A DNA stretch of 44,706 nucleotides from Myxococcales bacterium (GTDB taxonomy: Bacteria > Myxococcota_A > Bradymonadia > UBA7976 > UBA1532): assembly GCA_009692505.1 (NCBI GenBank), contig SHZC01000012.1, positions 1 through 44,706 of the forward strand, given 5' to 3'. The number at the start of each line of letters is the position of its first letter. Positions within the stretch are counted from its first letter, which is position 1. Below are positions 9,921 to 18,306 of this stretch, piece by piece. The position numbers and the translations under genes were made by a program. The notes beneath the pieces were generated by a model. The model saw nothing but the letters and a program-made list of their open reading frames with translations, was not told the origin of the DNA and did no database searches.

Positions 9921-10460
9921 ATGCGTTACGCGTTCATCGCCGCGTTCCTGGCTGTCCAAGTCCTGCTGCCCCTGCGGTACTACGCCGGCGAAGACCGCTT
10001 CGACGAGCGATTCGCGTGGCGAATGTTCTCGAACGTGCGTGTCGTGGCCTGCCAGACTCGCTTCACCGACGCGAGCGATGGCGGCGCGACCCCTGTGCGG
10101 GCCTCGGCGGAGATCCACGAGGTCTGGACGAGCCTGCTCAATCGAGCGCGCCGAAGCGTCATCGACGGGTTCGCGCGAAAGTGGTGTTCGGAGCGCAGCG
10201 CCGGAGGCGGTCAGCCGGTCCTGCACGTGGACGTGACCTGCCAAAATCCAGAGACCTTGGGGCAGACGATCTGCCGCGGCACCACGACGGACGCCAACGC
10301 CGACGGGGTGCCCGACCTCTTCGGAACGGACCGACGGTGCGCGGGAAAGAGCGCGGCCGACTGTTTCCGCGCAGCCTGTGGCGAGCAGACGGCCGCAGCC
10401 TGCCGAGAGGCGCTGTGCATGGTGCGGCCGATCGCCGTCGAGGAGAACCTCTGTGACTGA
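9921..10460 (+). CDS. Membrane-anchored protein resembling the C-terminal part of a gamma-carboxylase
   Basis: A 179-residue product. Residues 1-18 form a hydrophobic anchor (MRYAFIAAFLAVQVLLPL). It leads into RYYAGEDRFDERFAWRMFSN, which resembles the piece that follows the transmembrane HTTM domain in vitamin-K-dependent gamma-carboxylase relatives (VQLLLPLRH followed by a FSWRM motif). The C-terminal third is Cys-rich, with six Cys in the last 50 or so residues, consistent with an oxidising compartment and disulfides. It is translated just before, and overlaps by eight bases, an HTTM-type membrane protein, so the two probably form one complex. ATG at 9921 is the only sensible start in frame after the repeats. 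The homology is by memory of the motif and should be treated as a hypothesis. Confidence 0.65.
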   Translation: MRYAFIAAFLAVQVLLPLRYYAGEDRFDERFAWRMFSNVRVVACQTRFTDASDGGATPVRASAEIHEVWTSLLNRARRSVIDGFARKWCSERSAGGGQPVLHVDVTCQNPETLGQTICRGTTTDANADGVPDLFGTDRRCAGKSAADCFRAACGEQTAAACREALCMVRPIAVEENLCD

Positions 10461-12153
10461 CCGGCCGCAAGCGCCCCACACCGGCGGCAGCGAGGCGGTG
10501 AGTCGACCCTCCGGCTGCGTCAAGCCGGTAGGGCGCTTCTTCGACGACTTCGAGGTCTCAAGGCGGCGGATGGTCCTCCTGCGCTTCGCCTTCTTCACCC
10601 TCTTGGGCATCGACTTCCTCTGGGTGTTCTTGCCCCACGCGCCGCGTTTTGGGGCGCTGGACTTCAACGTCTCGCAGCTCCCCTTCCTCGACGCCTATCT
10701 GCCGCTGCCGAGCCCCGAGGTCGTCGGTGCCCTGTACGTCTCGGGAGGACTGCTCTCGTTTGCCATCGCTCTAGGCGCGGTCACGCAGCCAGCCCTCGCG
10801 CTGCTCGCGGCTATCTATGGGGGCGTCTACCTCTGGAGCCAGTCGGACAGCTATCAGCACCACTACCTCGTCACGCTGCTGCTCCTGCTCTTCGCCTGCG
10901 TTCCCGCGCACCTCTTCACGCTGCGGGGGCCTGATTCAACCAACCCGCCTCAACCTCGGGTCGCGAGCTGGGCCATGCGCCTCGTCTATGTGCAGTTGGG
11001 CCTCATGTATGCGTGGTCGGCGGTCACCAAGACCACGGAGACCTGGCTCGACGGCACGACCCTCCAGACGCTGCTCTCTTGCGAGGCGAGGGAGCGGCTC
11101 ACCGCCTTAGCGCGACGCTTGGACGGCTCCCTCGAAGCCGGGATCACGTTCAGCGCCTGGGCCGTGATGATCGGGGAGTACTTTGGCGGGCTCGTCTTCT
11201 TCACCCGCCGCCTCTTCACCGTTGGCCTCTTCATCGTCCCGTTCTTCCACATCGGGGTCGAGCTGCTCGACTTCGACATCGAGCTCTTCTCCTACTACAT
11301 GGTCGCGCTCGACGTGATCCTGCTCGCACCCGACCGGTTCATCGACTGGGTCTTCGAGGGCTTCAGCCGTGCGGTTCAAAACATCTCGCCGCGGGTGCGT
11401 GGCCTTGCCGGCCTCTGGGTCGCTCGACCTGTCGACCTCATGACCGCGGCCTCCATCGCGGGCATCGCCGCCGCGATCGCCGCGGTCGTCGGTCACCTCC
11501 TGCCGCTCGAAGGCGCGGTGCACCTCTCCGTCGCGCTCGGGGCCGTCACCTTCATCGCGCTTATGCCGACGGCGGCGATCAGCCCCTTCGCTCATGCTCG
11601 AGCGGCCATCTTCGCCCTCGTAGGCGTGTTGATCTTCGGCACGCTTCAGCTCATCTCCGCGCCCTACGACTACTACCGCCAGTGGGCCGGGTTCCTGCGA
11701 CGCCATGGCCAGAGCGAGCGGTCGATCGCGCTCTACGTTCGCGCAAACCACGTCGCCGGAAGCACCCCGGCACGGCACCTTCAACTCGCCAAGATGCACG
11801 CGGCGCAAGGCGAAAAGGACCTCGCCTTGACCCTCGTTCTTGAAGATGTCCGGCGTCACGAGGCCCACATCGCGTTGCTCGAACGGCGGACCCGCACGAG
11901 TCAGGGCGACGAGCAGGACCACCTCGAGCTTGGACGCGCCCAGGCGGCCCTTCAGGGCGCGCTCACGTTCCAGGTCAGCCTCCGACGGCAGCTTGGGCAG
12001 GACGAGGGGCTGTCGGAGATCGAGCGGCGGGGGCAGATGGTGCTCGACGCCGCCCGCGCCGCCTTCAGACGGAACATCGAGCTCGGCGGCACCTGCAGCG
12101 CGGGCCGCGGAGAGTTGGCCAAGCTCACTGGCCGCAAGGACGACGGAGAGTGA
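10453..12153 (+). CDS. HTTM-type multi-pass membrane protein with TPR-like tail
   Basis: A 566-residue product. From about residue 38 to 420 it has many hydrophobic helices (for example VVGALYVSGGLLSFAIALG and HHYLVTLLLLLFACVPAHLF). Motifs typical of the HTTM domain shared with vitamin-K-dependent gamma-carboxylase include a conserved QLGLMYAWSAVTKTTETWLDG and FHIGVELLDFDIELFSYYM. The C-terminal 150 residues are soluble and helical with TPR-like periodicity (SERSIALYVRANHVAG, LQLAKMHAAQGEKDLALTL). The start is GTG at 10453, with GGAG upstream and an overlap with the previous stop. It overlaps nth by GTGA. Bacterial HTTM proteins rarely have proven reactions, so I assign membrane location and family, not activity. 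Confidence 0.8.
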   Translation: MTDRPQAPHTGGSEAVSRPSGCVKPVGRFFDDFEVSRRRMVLLRFAFFTLLGIDFLWVFLPHAPRFGALDFNVSQLPFLDAYLPLPSPEVVGALYVSGGLLSFAIALGAVTQPALALLAAIYGGVYLWSQSDSYQHHYLVTLLLLLFACVPAHLFTLRGPDSTNPPQPRVASWAMRLVYVQLGLMYAWSAVTKTTETWLDGTTLQTLLSCEARERLTALARRLDGSLEAGITFSAWAVMIGEYFGGLVFFTRRLFTVGLFIVPFFHIGVELLDFDIELFSYYMVALDVILLAPDRFIDWVFEGFSRAVQNISPRVRGLAGLWVARPVDLMTAASIAGIAAAIAAVVGHLLPLEGAVHLSVALGAVTFIALMPTAAISPFAHARAAIFALVGVLIFGTLQLISAPYDYYRQWAGFLRRHGQSERSIALYVRANHVAGSTPARHLQLAKMHAAQGEKDLALTLVLEDVRRHEAHIALLERRTRTSQGDEQDHLELGRAQAALQGALTFQVSLRRQLGQDEGLSEIERRGQMVLDAARAAFRRNIELGGTCSAGRGELAKLTGRKDDGE

Positions 12154-12776
12154 ACCTCGAGGCGCTTTCGACGGGCCTTGATCGCCTCTACCCCAACCCG
12201 CAGTGCGCCCTTGACCACAAAGACGCCTACGAGCTGCTCGTGGCGACCATCCTGTCGGCGCAGTCCACCGACGTTCGGGTCAACCTCGTCACGCCCGCGC
12301 TCTTCTCGCGTTATCCCGATCCAACGGCCCTGTCCCGCGCCGTGCCCGCGGAGCTCATCGTCTTTATAAGATCGGTCGGCTTGTTCAACAACAAAGCGGC
12401 GGCTCTCATCGGCATGGCGTCGCAGCTCGTGGAGTCTCACGCGGGCCTCGTCCCCGACCGCATGGACGCGCTGATCGCCTTGCCCGGGGTCGCCCGCAAG
12501 ACCGCAAACGTCGTGCTCCAGAACATCTGGAATCGCAACGAGGGGTTCGTCGTTGACACCCACATCAGCCGCCTCGCGCAGCGTCTGGGGCTCACCACCG
12601 AGACCAAAGCCGAGCGCATCGAGCGCGACCTGATGTCCACCTTCGCGGTGGCGCTCTGGGCTCGGCGCTCCCACCAGCTCATCCTGCACGGCCGCGAGGT
12701 CTGCGACGCGAGAAGGCCGGCCTGCGACCGCTGCGCGCTGTTTGACGTCTGCCCCCGCGTCGGGCTGTCGACATGA
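12150..12776 (+). CDS. nth: Endonuclease III, base-excision repair glycosylase/lyase
   Basis: A 208-residue cytoplasmic DNA repair enzyme that removes oxidised pyrimidines and nicks abasic sites. It shows the helix-hairpin-helix LPGVARKTANVVL with the catalytic Lys, the catalytic Asp in VDTHISRLAQRLGL, and the C-terminal 4Fe-4S motif C-x6-C-x2-C-x5-C (CDARRPACDRCALFDVC). Length is normal. It starts with GTG at 12150 overlapping the preceding stop (GTGA), with AAGGA nine bases upstream. It overlaps the lpxH-like gene by ATGA, so these genes are translationally coupled. Proximity to polA, which fills repair gaps, makes functional sense. Confidence 0.95.
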   Translation: MNLEALSTGLDRLYPNPQCALDHKDAYELLVATILSAQSTDVRVNLVTPALFSRYPDPTALSRAVPAELIVFIRSVGLFNNKAAALIGMASQLVESHAGLVPDRMDALIALPGVARKTANVVLQNIWNRNEGFVVDTHISRLAQRLGLTTETKAERIERDLMSTFAVALWARRSHQLILHGREVCDARRPACDRCALFDVCPRVGLST

Positions 12777-13576
12777 CAATGGTCAAGCCAATTTACTTTC
12801 TCAGCGATCTGCACCTCGCCTGTCCCAAGGCCGAGAGCGCGCGTCGCGTCTTCGCCTTCCTCGAAGCCCGCCGGGGCGAGGCCGCGGTGGTCTACCTCGT
12901 CGGGGACGTCTTTGACTTCTGGCTCGGGTACAAGAGCGCCATCTACAGCCAGCACTTCCAGGCCTTGAAAGCCCTCGCCGCGCTCGTGGAGTCGGGCACG
13001 GAGGTGGTGGTTTTCTCGGGCAATCACGACCCGGACCCCGGCTCGTTTTTGCGCGAGCAGCTCGGGATCACCGTTCACGAAGGCCCGCTGCGGCTCAACT
13101 TGGGTGGCCGACAGACTTGGGTCGAGCACGGCGATGTCATCGATCCCCGCAGCCGACTCCGACGCCTCCTGAATCGAACGGTGCACGCCCAGACCGTCCG
13201 AGCGATGGCCCGCCTGATCCACCCCGACCTCGCCTGGAGCCTGGCCCGTCGGTACGGAGCGTCCACCAACGCCCTGAAGGGCTACGAGGGCCTGCCGCCA
13301 GGTCTGAAATCGACGTACCTGCCCGCGCGGATGCGGTGCGGCGACGAGGTGGTCATCATCGGGCACTACCACCGGCCCGCCTGGTTCTCCGCTCAGCACG
13401 GCGGCCGTCACGGCGAGCTCTATGTTTTGGGCGACTGGCTCAGGCACTTCACGTACGTTCGCTTCGACACGACGTTCACGTTGCTGCGCGACCAGGGGCC
13501 GAAGTGTGCGCCGCTCGTCCTCACGGAGGGTGACCATCCTCCCCCGGACCCCTCAACTTCCAAACGAGAGCCCTAA
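12773..13576 (+). CDS. LpxH-like UDP-2,3-diacylglucosamine pyrophosphatase
   Basis: A 267-residue calcineurin-like metallophosphoesterase. The metal ligands appear in order: SDLHL near the start, GDVFDFW, GNHD, HGD and GHYHRP. This set with total length near 260 fits the LpxH family, which hydrolyses UDP-2,3-diacylglucosamine to lipid X in lipid A synthesis at the inner membrane face. The FDFWLGYKS segment differs from the E. coli signature, so another UDP-sugar or phosphoester substrate remains possible. The start is ATGA-coupled to nth; an ATG two codons later (12779) is also possible. Only five bases separate it from polA. Confidence 0.8.
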   Translation: MTMVKPIYFLSDLHLACPKAESARRVFAFLEARRGEAAVVYLVGDVFDFWLGYKSAIYSQHFQALKALAALVESGTEVVVFSGNHDPDPGSFLREQLGITVHEGPLRLNLGGRQTWVEHGDVIDPRSRLRRLLNRTVHAQTVRAMARLIHPDLAWSLARRYGASTNALKGYEGLPPGLKSTYLPARMRCGDEVVIIGHYHRPAWFSAQHGGRHGELYVLGDWLRHFTYVRFDTTFTLLRDQGPKCAPLVLTEGDHPPPDPSTSKREP

Positions 13577-13581
13577 AAGCC

Positions 13582-16341
13582 ATGTCCTCGAGCGACACCC
13601 TCTATCTCATCGATGGATCCGGCTTCATCTTCCGCGCGTACCACGGCATTCGGGCGCCCATGACCGCAGTCGACGGGACGCCGACCAACGCGGTCTACGG
13701 CTTCATGCGTCTCTTGATGAACCTCCTGCGCGACCGAGAGCCGGCCCATATCGCGGTCGTCTTCGACCCGCCCGGCGGATCGTTCCGCACGGACCTGTAC
13801 CCGGCCTACAAGGCCAACCGGGCCGCGCCCCCGACGGACCTCATCCCCCAGTTCGGCTTATGTCGTGAGGCCACTCGCGCCCTTGGCTTGCAGGCCATCG
13901 AGGTCGCGCGGTTCGAGGCTGACGACGTCATCGGCACGATGGCCGACCGATGGACCCGAGGGGGGCGGCCTTGCATCATCGTGACGGCCGATAAAGACCT
14001 CATGCAGCTCGTCGATGACCGCACGCTGCTCTGGGACGGCAAAGAGAAGCAGACTGATCGCGCGGGGGTAATCGAGCGATTTGGAGTGCCCCCGGAGCGC
14101 GTCGTCGACGTCCTGGGTCTCGCGGGGGACAGCTCCGACAACATCCCCGGCGTGCCCGGCATCGGCGAGAAGACCGCGTCAGCCCTCCTCGCCGAGTATG
14201 TCACGCTCGAAGCGCTGCTCGCCGCGGCCTCGACCATCAAGGGCAAGAAGGGCCAGTCCCTCGTCGAGTTCGCCGACCAGGCGCGGCTGTCGGCAATGCT
14301 CGCGACGATTCGCCGGGACGTGCCGCTGCCCACGGAGTGTGACGATGACCGCATCTACGCCCGCACGCCGCCGAACCCTGAGGTCCTGCGGACGTTTCTA
14401 GAGCGACTCGCCTTTCGGCAGTTTCAAAAGGAACTGGGCTTGGTCTCCGTGGCCGGGCCAGATGCCGCTGCCCGGCCAGACGGCGCGACAAGGTCAGACG
14501 GCGCTAACGCTAGGGGCGGTCAGCTCGACCGCAGCGTCTATCGGACGGTCTTGACGGCCGAGGCCCTCGAGGACTTCCTCGCGGCGGCAAAGGCCGCAGG
14601 TCGGCTCGCCGTCGATCTGGAGACGACGGGGCTCGACACCTTGACGGCGCGAGTCGTGGGGTTCGCCCTCGCGCACTCGCCCGGGAAAGCGGTTTACGTC
14701 CCCGTCGCGCATGACTACCCCGGCGTGCCGACCCAGCTCAGCCTCTCGTCCGTCGTCGACCTTTTGAGGCCGCTGCTCGAAGACCCGGCGTTCCCCAAGC
14801 TCGGGCAGAACGTCAAATACGAGTGCCAGATCCTCCGAAACAGCCTCGGCATCGAGTACCAGGGTCTGTCCGGGGACTCGATGCTCGCCGCCTACCTGCT
14901 CGACTCCGGCCGTCGTTCGTTCAACCTCGACGGGCTCGCTGCGGACTACCTGGGCCACCGGATGCTGGGCTTCCAGGAGGTCGCAGGTACAAGCGGTGAG
15001 CAGAACGATGGGCGCTTCGCCCGCGTCGAGTTGGAGACGGCGACCCAGTACGCCGGCGAAGATGCGGACGTCGCGTTGAGGCTCTGTGATGTTATGCACC
15101 CGCGCTTGACGGAGGCCGGCCTCGACACCGTTTACCAAAAGCTCGAGCTTCCCCTCGCGAGGGTGCTTTCGCGCATCGAGTCGTACGGCATCAAGCTCGA
15201 CGCGTTCATGCTGCGGAGCCAGTCTCTACGGTTCGCCACGCGCATCGCCGATCTCGAAGTAGAGATCTACGCGGCCGCCGGTGGGGAGTTCAAGATCGGC
15301 AGCCCCAAGCAGCTCGGTGAGCTCCTCTTCGAGAAGCTGCTCCTGCCGCGCGGCAAGAAGACCAAGACCGGCTACAGCACCGATCAAGAGGTGCTCGAGG
15401 GCCTTCAGGGCGAGCACCCTGTCCCCGGTCTCGTCTTGAAATACAGACATTTGACCAAGCTCAAGAGCACGTACCTCGACACGTTGCCCAGCCTGATTCA
15501 CCCTCTGACGGGTCGCCTCCACACCTCGTTTCGGCAGGCGGTCGCGGCCACTGGGCGGCTGTCGAGCAGCGATCCGAACCTGCAGAACATCCCCATCCGG
15601 TCCATCGAGGGCCGGGAGATCCGCCGGGCGTTTGTCGCGCAGCCGGGGTGGAAGCTGCTGTCGGCGGATTACAGCCAGGTCGAGCTTCGTGTGCTCGCCC
15701 ACTTCTCCGACGATCCGGGGCTCATGCAGGCCTTCGCCGACGACGCAGACGTGCACGCCCGCACGGCCGCCGACGTCTTCGGCGTGCCCGAGGCCGCGGT
15801 GACCCCAGAGCAGCGTCGACAGGCCAAGGCCATCAACTTCGGGCTCATCTACGGCATGGGCCCCTTCCGGTTGGCCAATGAGCTCGGCATCACGCAGGCG
15901 TCGGCCAAGGGCATCATCAAGCAGTATTTCGAGCGGTACCCCGGCGTTCGCCGATACTTCGACCAGACGGTCGAAGACGCCCGCACGGCAAAGCGCGTCA
16001 GGACGCTCTTCGGCCGGATCCGCGACCTCCCGGACATCAACTCCAGCAACGCCAACATCCGGCAAGGCGCGGAGCGGATCGCGGTGAATACGCCCATCCA
16101 AGGGACCGCCGCCGATCTCCTGAAGCAGGCCATGATCACCCTCGACGCGCGACTCAGCCGGGAGCGCCGCCGGTCCCGGATCTTGTTGACTGTGCACGAT
16201 GAGCTGGTGCTCGAGGTGCCCGACGACGAGCTGTCCGAGATCCCGGCTATCGTCGCCGCGGAGATGGAGGGCGCGGCGAGTTTGAAAGTGCCATTGAAGG
16301 TCGAGATCGGCGTAGGTGACAATTGGGCCGAGATTCACTGA
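13582..16341 (+). CDS. polA: DNA polymerase I
   Basis: A 919-residue repair and Okazaki-fragment polymerase. The 5'-nuclease domain (about 1-290) has LIDGSGFIFRAYH, FEADDVIGT, TADKDLMQL and GDSSDNIPGVPGIG. A linker of 18-bp repeats is followed by a 3'-5' exonuclease domain (about 315-500) with intact acidic residues in AVDLETTGLD, GQNVKYECQ and YAGEDAD, so proofreading should work. The polymerase domain has motif A SADYSQVELRVLAHFSDD, motif B RRQAKAINFGLIYGMG and motif C LTVHDELVLEVPDD. Length is typical. ATG at 13582 starts the usual LYLIDGSG opening, though its ribosome site is weak. Confidence 0.97.
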   Translation: MSSSDTLYLIDGSGFIFRAYHGIRAPMTAVDGTPTNAVYGFMRLLMNLLRDREPAHIAVVFDPPGGSFRTDLYPAYKANRAAPPTDLIPQFGLCREATRALGLQAIEVARFEADDVIGTMADRWTRGGRPCIIVTADKDLMQLVDDRTLLWDGKEKQTDRAGVIERFGVPPERVVDVLGLAGDSSDNIPGVPGIGEKTASALLAEYVTLEALLAAASTIKGKKGQSLVEFADQARLSAMLATIRRDVPLPTECDDDRIYARTPPNPEVLRTFLERLAFRQFQKELGLVSVAGPDAAARPDGATRSDGANARGGQLDRSVYRTVLTAEALEDFLAAAKAAGRLAVDLETTGLDTLTARVVGFALAHSPGKAVYVPVAHDYPGVPTQLSLSSVVDLLRPLLEDPAFPKLGQNVKYECQILRNSLGIEYQGLSGDSMLAAYLLDSGRRSFNLDGLAADYLGHRMLGFQEVAGTSGEQNDGRFARVELETATQYAGEDADVALRLCDVMHPRLTEAGLDTVYQKLELPLARVLSRIESYGIKLDAFMLRSQSLRFATRIADLEVEIYAAAGGEFKIGSPKQLGELLFEKLLLPRGKKTKTGYSTDQEVLEGLQGEHPVPGLVLKYRHLTKLKSTYLDTLPSLIHPLTGRLHTSFRQAVAATGRLSSSDPNLQNIPIRSIEGREIRRAFVAQPGWKLLSADYSQVELRVLAHFSDDPGLMQAFADDADVHARTAADVFGVPEAAVTPEQRRQAKAINFGLIYGMGPFRLANELGITQASAKGIIKQYFERYPGVRRYFDQTVEDARTAKRVRTLFGRIRDLPDINSSNANIRQGAERIAVNTPIQGTAADLLKQAMITLDARLSRERRRSRILLTVHDELVLEVPDDELSEIPAIVAAEMEGAASLKVPLKVEIGVGDNWAEIH
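14455..14508 (+). repeat. polA: Three imperfect 18-bp repeats in the polA linker
   Basis: Three consecutive six-residue units, GPDAAA, RPDGAT and RSDGAN, are encoded in the linker between the 5'-nuclease and exonuclease domains. The sequence is imperfect but clearly duplicated. It keeps the reading frame and lies where length variation should be harmless. Confidence 0.75.
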
Positions 16342-16358
16342 AGCTTCACCGCGCCTAG

Positions 16359-16438
16359 TCGGAACGACCGAGAAATGAGCGGAACGACCGAGAAATGAGC
16401 GGAACGACCGAGAAATGAGCGGGACGACCGAGCCATGA
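16359..16438 (+). repeat. Four 20-bp tandem repeats before the histidine kinase gene
   Basis: Units at 16359, 16379, 16399 and 16419. The middle ones read GCGGAACGACCGAGAAATGA; the first differs at its first base and the fourth has GGGACG and GAGCC in place of GGAACG and GAGAA. The array ends exactly on the start of the kinase gene and supplies its ATG. Confidence 0.95.
16375..16438 (+). other. Three chained seven-codon mini-ORFs leading into the kinase
   Basis: Each repeat boundary creates ATGA. The result is ORFs at 16375-16398 (MSGTTEK), 16395-16418 (MSGTTEK) and 16415-16438 (MSGTTEP), each overlapping the next by ATGA, the last overlapping the kinase start at 16435. The real protein begins MSDTTDD, similar to the mini peptides. 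Whether they are translated is unknown. Confidence 0.6.
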
Positions 16439-18306
16439 GCGACACCACAGACGATTCGGCTGAGCCCAAACCGACGGTGACCGGCGACGAGTCCGTGCGT
16501 CTGCTGCGGGTCGCGCCGGTCGATAGCGCGGTCCGCATCGCCGAGCTCGAGGCCGCGATTCTCACGCAGCGGCGCCGGCTGGCGGGCATGGTGACCATCG
16601 CCTCCAACCTCGCGCGCAGCCGGGATCCCCGCAAGGTCATGCGCGCCATCGTCTCGGAGATCTCGGCCTTGCTCGAGGCCGATCGGACGACGATCTACGA
16701 ACATCGCCCGGAGTCGGGGATGCTCGAAGGCTTGGCGGTTCAGGGGGAGAAGAGCGTCGAGGTGGGCGTGCCGGTGGGGACGGGCATCGCCGGGCTCGTC
16801 GCCGAGAAGGGCCGCGCCATCAATCTCAAAGACGCGTACCTGCACCCTGCGTTCGATCCGAAGTTCGACATCCTGACCGGCTACCGAACGCGCTCCATGC
16901 TCTGCGTGCCGATGCGGACCCCCAACCGCGAGGTCGTCGGCGTCGTGCAGGTCCTCAACAAACGCGGTGGCTATTTCAGCGTCGACGACCAACACCTGCT
17001 CGAGTCGCTCGCGGCGCAGGCGGCCATCACGCTGGAGGCCCTGCGGCTCCAGTTGCGCCTGAACATCAGCAACGCCGAGCTACACAGCGTGGCCGAGGAG
17101 CTTCGGCAGCGAGTCGCCGAGCTCGAACTGCTCGACGAGATCGGGCACGCCGCGGGTGACGCGGACGACATCGCGCGTTTGGTGGAGCCCACCCTGAGAC
17201 GAGCGGCGACGGTGGCCCGCGCCCAAGCGGCGGCGGTCTTTCTGCCGACCGAGCGAGGCACGGGCCCGGTCTACTTCTGTGAGGCGGGCGGTGAGACCGA
17301 GCTCGAGGTCCTCGCGGTCATCGAGGTCGGCGAAGGCCTGCTCGGCAAGACGGCGAGCCGCGGACAAGCGTATGATCTCCGCCCGGGCGGCGAAGCCGAA
17401 GACGGCATCGAGCGGATGCTCTGCCGCGGTGATGTCCGTGTCGTGACGGATGCCCAGACCGTGCCACTCATCGACGGAGGCCAGACGGTGGGTGCTTTCG
17501 CGTTACTCAACCGGAGGGCCCTCGATCGCCGCGAGCTCGACGAGGACGAGCGACTCGCGTTTCTCTTGGCGGGCCAGCTTGCGCGCGCGGTCACGCGCCT
17601 CAACGAGCGGCAGTCGGCCCAGCAGAAAGATCGCCTGATGACCATTGGGCAGATGCTCTCTGGCGTCCTTCACGATCTCACAGGACCGATGGCGATCATC
17701 AGCGGTTATAGCCAGCTCATGGCCGACCTGGACGAGCCCGACGAACGGCACTCCATGGCCGAGGCGATTCGACGGCAGGTCGCGCACTTCAATGGCATGA
17801 CCCGCGAGGTCCTCAGCTTCGCGCGGGGCGAGCGGAGCATTTTTTGCCGCAAGGTGTTGCTCAATCACTTCGTCGCGCTCGTCCGCGAGCTGGTGGCCCC
17901 CGAGTTCGCCCAGCGGGGCATGGCGTTCATCGTCGAGGCCACGGGGACCGGCGTGGCTTTTTTTGACGAAGGCAAGATGCTGCGCGTCGTAACCAACATC
18001 GCCCGAAACGCACGCCAAGCGATGGGCCCGCAGGGCAGCTTCACATGGCGTTTGACCGATACGGCGGGCGGCGGCGTGCAGTTCTCGATGACCGACACCG
18101 GCCCCGGCATCCCCATGAGCATGAGAGACAAGCTCTTCGATGCGTTCACGACTGCCGACAAAGCCGACGGCACCGGCCTCGGGCTGGCCATCGTTCGGCG
18201 CATCGTCGAGGACCACCGGGGGCAAGTCACCTTCACGACCGAGCTCGGCCGGGGCACGACGTTTGTCGTCACACTGCCTCCGCAAGCCGCGAGCAATGAG
18301 TCATGA
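16435..18306 (+). CDS. Soluble double-GAF sensor histidine kinase
   Basis: A 623-residue kinase with no membrane segments. Residues 40-70 form a coiled coil. A first GAF domain (about 70-205) contains LLEADRTTIYEHRPESGMLE and MLCVPMRTPNREVVGVVQVLNKRGG; a second GAF-like domain follows (about 235-390). The transmitter has phospho-acceptor His413 in GVLHDLTGPMAIISGY, the N box NIARNARQAM, G1 DTGPGIPMS, and G2 ADGTGLGLAIVRRIV. No response regulator is adjacent; the partner must be elsewhere or unorthodox. The ATG at 16435 comes from the last unit of the upstream repeat. The 3' end overlaps the next gene by ATGA, so kinase and lipoprotein are coupled. Confidence 0.92.
   Translation: MSDTTDDSAEPKPTVTGDESVRLLRVAPVDSAVRIAELEAAILTQRRRLAGMVTIASNLARSRDPRKVMRAIVSEISALLEADRTTIYEHRPESGMLEGLAVQGEKSVEVGVPVGTGIAGLVAEKGRAINLKDAYLHPAFDPKFDILTGYRTRSMLCVPMRTPNREVVGVVQVLNKRGGYFSVDDQHLLESLAAQAAITLEALRLQLRLNISNAELHSVAEELRQRVAELELLDEIGHAAGDADDIARLVEPTLRRAATVARAQAAAVFLPTERGTGPVYFCEAGGETELEVLAVIEVGEGLLGKTASRGQAYDLRPGGEAEDGIERMLCRGDVRVVTDAQTVPLIDGGQTVGAFALLNRRALDRRELDEDERLAFLLAGQLARAVTRLNERQSAQQKDRLMTIGQMLSGVLHDLTGPMAIISGYSQLMADLDEPDERHSMAEAIRRQVAHFNGMTREVLSFARGERSIFCRKVLLNHFVALVRELVAPEFAQRGMAFIVEATGTGVAFFDEGKMLRVVTNIARNARQAMGPQGSFTWRLTDTAGGGVQFSMTDTGPGIPMSMRDKLFDAFTTADKADGTGLGLAIVRRIVEDHRGQVTFTTELGRGTTFVVTLPPQAASNES

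Noticed and set aside
9669..10667. Minus-strand 332-residue frame with repeated KRDLHKLAAANAI-like units
   Set aside because: It is the antisense of the 29-bp array and the carboxylase-like gene. The apparent protein repeats come from three DNA units (87 bp) reading as 29 residues; there is no start context or family.
15226..16995. Minus-strand 589-residue frame across polA and the kinase
   Set aside because: Antisense to strong genes, rich in Arg/Asp/Gly as expected from GC-rich codon structure, and it crosses an intergenic array.
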